Shown: positions 60,201 to 64,000 of the stretch, one piece after another | How positions within the stretch are numbered: the stretch's first letter is position 1 | How the letters are laid out: every line of letters begins with the position of its first letter | NCBI GenBank assembly: GCA_013076295.1 | Contig: RQOL01000476.1 | Span: 1 to 64,000 of the forward strand | Source: Sanderia malayensis | Taxonomy: Eukaryota > Cnidaria > Scyphozoa > Semaeostomeae > Pelagiidae | Reading direction: 5' to 3' | DNA length: 64,000 bases | Translations under genes and position numbers: made by a program | The notes under the pieces: model-generated | What the model saw: only the letters and a program-made list of their open reading frames with translations | Database searches by the model: none | What the model was told of the DNA's origin: nothing

Positions 60201-62607
60201 GCAGTGGCCAATTTATTTTCTTTTTATTTGATTGAGCAAACTGCTATTGGCGATGCTCAGTAGTGGCGTTAATGTTAAAGTGTCCCTTTTCCCCGTATAT
60301 CCTTCCAATTTTTTTACAATGTTCTTGATTTTAGTTGCGAGAGGGAGTCATCTACGTCTACATATTATCTCCTCTCGTATTATCATATTATCAACTAAAA
60401 TCAAGAATATAAATTTTTTGAACATCATTTGCAAGCTTTCTTAACAATTGAATGCCAAATTTGTGATTGAATAAGGAGGACAATCATTTCTTTATCCATT
60501 ATTGTAGCACCACCACTCATCAAAGCATTGATACCATCTGAAGGATGGACATCTGGGGGAACTCAGGTCATTATCATTGGAGAAAACTTTTTTGATGGCA
60601 TTCAAATAGTTTTCGGAAACTGCATCGTGTGGAGTGTAGAGGTAAAATAGTAAACTTCAATTTCAGTTATGTACACACATCCTGTCAATTGCCATAGAAT
60701 GCCAAGAACTGTAGCTACAACTATAAATCTGAGCTGTTTTACGTGTCTTTTATTCCAGGTATTTTCTTCCTCTTCATTGAGGGTTGTTGCGCCTCCTCGG
60801 CACATGCCTGGAATGGTAGAAATCAGCCTTGCATTTGATTCCAAACCTTACTTCCAAGGACAACCTGCATGCTTCCTTTACTCTTGTGAGAATTGACTTT
60901 TTGCTTTATCTTTCCTTAATCACGACAATCCACGATGAGCATGGGCATAAAAATCCCCAAGTAATTTAATAACATTTTAAGGCATGGGGCAGAACCGCAG
61001 AACTGCAAATTATTTTACCTTTCTGGGAACTGGTGAGCTGTATTTACCATATTGAAATTGAGGCAATCCCAATTGATATAATACTAAGCTTTAAAGATTT
61101 CTGGCTACCCAGTACGGTTTCCTAGTTCCTTGTTCCTGGATTTCCACTATATTTTGTTGACAGCATTCATGTAAATTATTTTCTTTATTTTAGCTCTGAG
61201 TGAACCAACCATAGACTATGGTTTTCAAAGGCTTTCAAAACTTATTCCCAGACATCCTAATGATCCTGATAGAATCCCAAAGGTAAAAGAAACTTTGAAT
61301 TCTAAATGTTGAATGTCTTGATTACTTGGAGTAACAGCACTGCAGAACTCTTCGTAATAATATAATTACGAAAAGCTACAATGTTTTGATATCCCTTGTG
61401 AGTCATGAACCTGGTACAGTTCTATAAGTAGCTAGCAGTGCTAAGTTTATATTTTCTTTATTAATCCGCACGAATCTTTCTTGTAGGAAGTGATCTTGAA
61501 AAGAGCTGCAGATTTGGTAGAGGCAATGTACTCAATGCGTGGCCCTGCACCTCAATATCTGCCCTCACCGTTACCAGTTAATGATATGAATGCCGCTAGA
61601 TCACCGTCTATCTATGCATCTGGTGCAGGTTCGCCTTATCAGGCACATTACAACGCACTCAATGGCAGCAGCTTTAACCGGAGCGCAACCAAAGAGGAGC
61701 CTATGCAGACCGACGGCTATATGCAAGGCAGTTTCATTAATTACACCGTCGAAAAAGATTACAATGACAATGAACGACACGATAAGAAGAGAATTCGTGA
61801 TAGCTCAAGAACTGGCCTTACTGTTCCACTGCCTCATGTCAACAGTTTCGCATCGTCTGTTTCGACTCCTTCTTATCACCAGGGCATGCGATCTCCCAAC
61901 ACTGTTTATGCAGCGTCAATGCAGAGTATGCCACAATCTGCTGGATATATGGCTTCACAAGGTATGAGATTTCTTATAGAGCTGCTTCTCTGGTTTAGTA
62001 TCTTGTGCTTCACAGATCCAAAAATAGAATATCGTGAATTTTATATCTATTTTTCAACACCCGGGTAGTGATTTTGATTACGCAACCTACAGTTGGAAAT
62101 ATTTGCAGAGCTTCAGGCTCTTTCGTATTCTTGCCGAGATACAACTTTTCAGGCATTAAAACTTGAACATGCTCACATCTTTATAGTCACCTTGGCATAA
62201 ACCTTGTTGATTTACAGATTTCTGGTAATACTTTAGCTTGACTCACAATGACTAAATTCATTTCTTTTCAGGGGGTCCATCGCCAAATCTACCCCACACG
62301 CCAAATAGTGTTCCCGTAAATGCATCTGGAAACAATTCAACTGGTAACATATTCCAATTTAGTCCAAATGCTTTACCAGTGATAAGACAAAAGCAAGGAT
62401 CTTTCAGTCAGTTGAACACTGTTCAAACACCAAACGGACCAGGTAAAGATATTCCTCGATAGTAGTTGATCTTTATTGTAAATGCAATCGCTATAATGAT
62501 CTTGGTTGGGTGGCTTCGTACTTGTGTAATCTCTTTTATGTATAATTATTTCAGACATGTTGGTACAGGAATACAACAATGGAACATACATTGTGGCAAA
62601 CCAATAA
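57209..62607 (+). CDS. COE: COE/EBF transcription factor
   Basis: Fourteen exons: 57209-57211, 57342-57424, 58298-58451, 58547-58604, 58736-58791, 58936-59009, 59114-59182, 59730-59932, 60508-60641, 60759-60885, 61194-61282, 61487-61961, 62272-62442, 62555-62607. All phases agree, giving 582 residues. COE/EBF (Collier/Olf/EBF) is a dimeric nuclear DNA-binding regulator of neuronal and mesodermal cell types. The DNA-binding domain starts [20 protein letters not shown]. The zinc knuckle reads [14 protein letters not shown], keeping H-x3-C-x2-C-x5-[12 protein letters not shown] and NSKHGRR follow. The IPT/TIG domain starts [17 protein letters not shown]. The helix-loop-helix helix reads [17 protein letters not shown]; the second vertebrate-type repeat of this helix is absent, as in invertebrate COEs. 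The C terminus is Ser/Pro/Asn-rich and keeps [16 protein letters not shown], like vertebrate IFSFSP. Exon 1 is only the ATG. The last exon is the least certain; an alternative acceptor at 62730 gives a shorter tail. Confidence 0.93.
60322..60408. other. imperfect hairpin in COE intron
   Basis: TTCTTGATTTTAGTTG at the left pairs with CAACTAAAATCAAGAA at the right, and CGAGAGG.AG pairs internally with CTCCTCTCG. The fold is about 87 bases, close to a microRNA precursor in size, but it could equally be a small palindromic repeat. Strand is undetermined. Confidence 0.35.
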
Positions 62608-62739
62608 TAGCCATGGACTTTACTGTAATACTGGATAGTCATGTAATTGAAAAGTCTTGTAGCATAAAGTTGCAATGCAATCTTCTCAACAACATTTCGG
62701 TATTAAATTGATATCTCCGATTTCTCCAGATATCATTGA

Positions 62740-64000
62740 CCTATCTTGAGAGACCCTGATTTACTTTTCATGTCAGGCAAGTTTGGTAGGTAAAAGTATA
62801 GGCAGTATTTCCTTCGAAACCTGGACAATGTTCTCGTGTTTACATATGTTTTTGAGCTAAGAGTACATGTTTGCTTTCATTAAGTAATTTATTTTGGGAA
62901 TATTTCATTCCTCTTGCACCTATATCATAAGGAACTTGCTGAAGAGATATCTGTAAAACAAAAGTTTTGTTTTTATTTATATGATTTATTTTTCATTGTG
63001 TGCTACAGGAAATTTTATATTTATTATTGTAAGCAATTACATTTTTAATAACATAATTGCTGTGAGGAATTGGTGCTCACGTTAATGCCTAATATCTTTC
63101 TATAATAATTTTCAATGACTGATGTTAAACACAGAACAATCAGCCAAACGACTCCAACAACATTATTCAACATAGGTATAAATTTCGCATATTTTAAAAA
63201 CTGCAGCGGCATAAAGATCTGGTAGACAGGGCATATAGTCTGACAAACTAACAAACATGCTAATGTTTGTTTTTATGGCTGGAATCGATAGATTAGACCA
63301 TCAGCTTTCAGAATTCACCGCATACCTTTCCGAAAAACGTTTTGTTTTCACGTGATCGATGACGTCATGTTAAGACAAATTTTAACAATTAAAATGTGAT
63401 TACTTTTAACAGGAATGAGATACCAAAATGAAAATTTCATTTTTGGAAACAGCTCAAATAGACCTATCGAATGATATATATTTTTTTAATTTTTGATGAG
63501 ATGAGCATTTTTGTTGATGACGTCATCAATTGTTTTCCTCTTATTTTTGGATAGTTAGTTTGTTTCAATGCTTCATAAATGCAAATTATCTCATTAGGAC
63601 GTCTCCTCGTTCACTCCAGTTCGAAAAACGAACACTATAACGGGTGTTTCAAAAAAATTCGCCTGTTTGGGACACTTTATTTTCACTTTTTGATGCCATA
63701 ACCTGGTCTCACACATGCTGTTGATTTATCGCTTTCGAAGTTCGCTCTTTGAAAGTTGTTAGATACAACTTATCATTTTCGGTTTTACATGTTTAGAAGT
63801 GTAAGCTACTTAAATGCAGAGCTGTTTTGCCACACGGTATACAATAGGCTACGTTAAAAACTTTAAAGAAAAATCGCTATCAGACGAATCTGTCTTTTCT
63901 TGACCAAGAATTGCTTTCCCATTCAGAAGCGCTTGTTTCTCGATCTCGATTTCTTCCTGCGAATGAGTCAATTAGAGAGTTGCTTTGCAATGATCCATTT
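62740..64000. other. 3' flank of COE, possible dispersed repeat
   Basis: No gene recognised. GATGACGTCAT occurs at about 63359 and at 63519 in similar AT-rich surroundings and may mark a dispersed repeat. The 3' UTR of COE must lie at the start of this stretch. Confidence 0.35.

Overview
This is a eukaryotic genomic window: AT-rich, with small exons, GT-AG introns, abundant interspersed repeats and no operons. ShK cysteine modules combined with EGF repeats and a trypsin-fold protease, a COE/EBF transcription factor, and a Penelope-like retroelement with hammerhead-type motifs together suggest a cnidarian. That assignment is inferred from gene content; I cannot name the species.

Layout. 1-8.4 kb is repeat-rich and has no recognised gene. 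8.4-16.3 kb (+) is a secreted ShK-EGF-EGF-ShK-ShK-serine protease gene whose introns hold a TAA-flanked MITE and a 2.5 kb hAT-like element; the latter contains a 1.38 kb sequence also present at 0.7-2.1 kb. 16.8-17.4 kb (-) is ROMO1. 17.5-18.6 kb is a 1.1 kb fold-back transposon. 19.2-24.6 kb (+) is a DUSP11-like RNA phosphatase with one frame-breaking base and a Penelope-like insertion in an intron. 25.2-27.1 kb (-) is an AAAP-family amino acid transporter. 27.2-33.9 kb is mostly noncoding, with a tRNA-like array, a fold-back MITE, a PLCX-domain fragment and a LINE 3' fragment. 34.0-34.7 kb (+) is an ankyrin protein with a PP1-docking motif. POMK (-) and condensin subunit NCAPG (+) are head to head at 35.2-45.1 kb. 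47.2-49.1 kb (+) is a FERM-only protein. 49.6-50.6 kb is a broken LicD/fukutin-like pseudogene. 51.5-55.0 kb is a nested transposon whose inner element carries an inverted pair of 177 bp satellite arrays. 57.2-62.6 kb (+) is COE/EBF.

The genes do not form a pathway. POMK and the LicD/FKRP-like relic both belong to families that build matriglycan-type O-mannosyl glycans, but I treat that as coincidence. The most unusual content is in the mobile DNA: a Penelope relic with two oppositely oriented hammerhead-like folds, a satellite array bounded by terminal inverted repeats and a 9 bp target duplication, and three different fold-back families. Exon models were built by hand from splice signals, phase continuity and remembered family sequences; no search was run.
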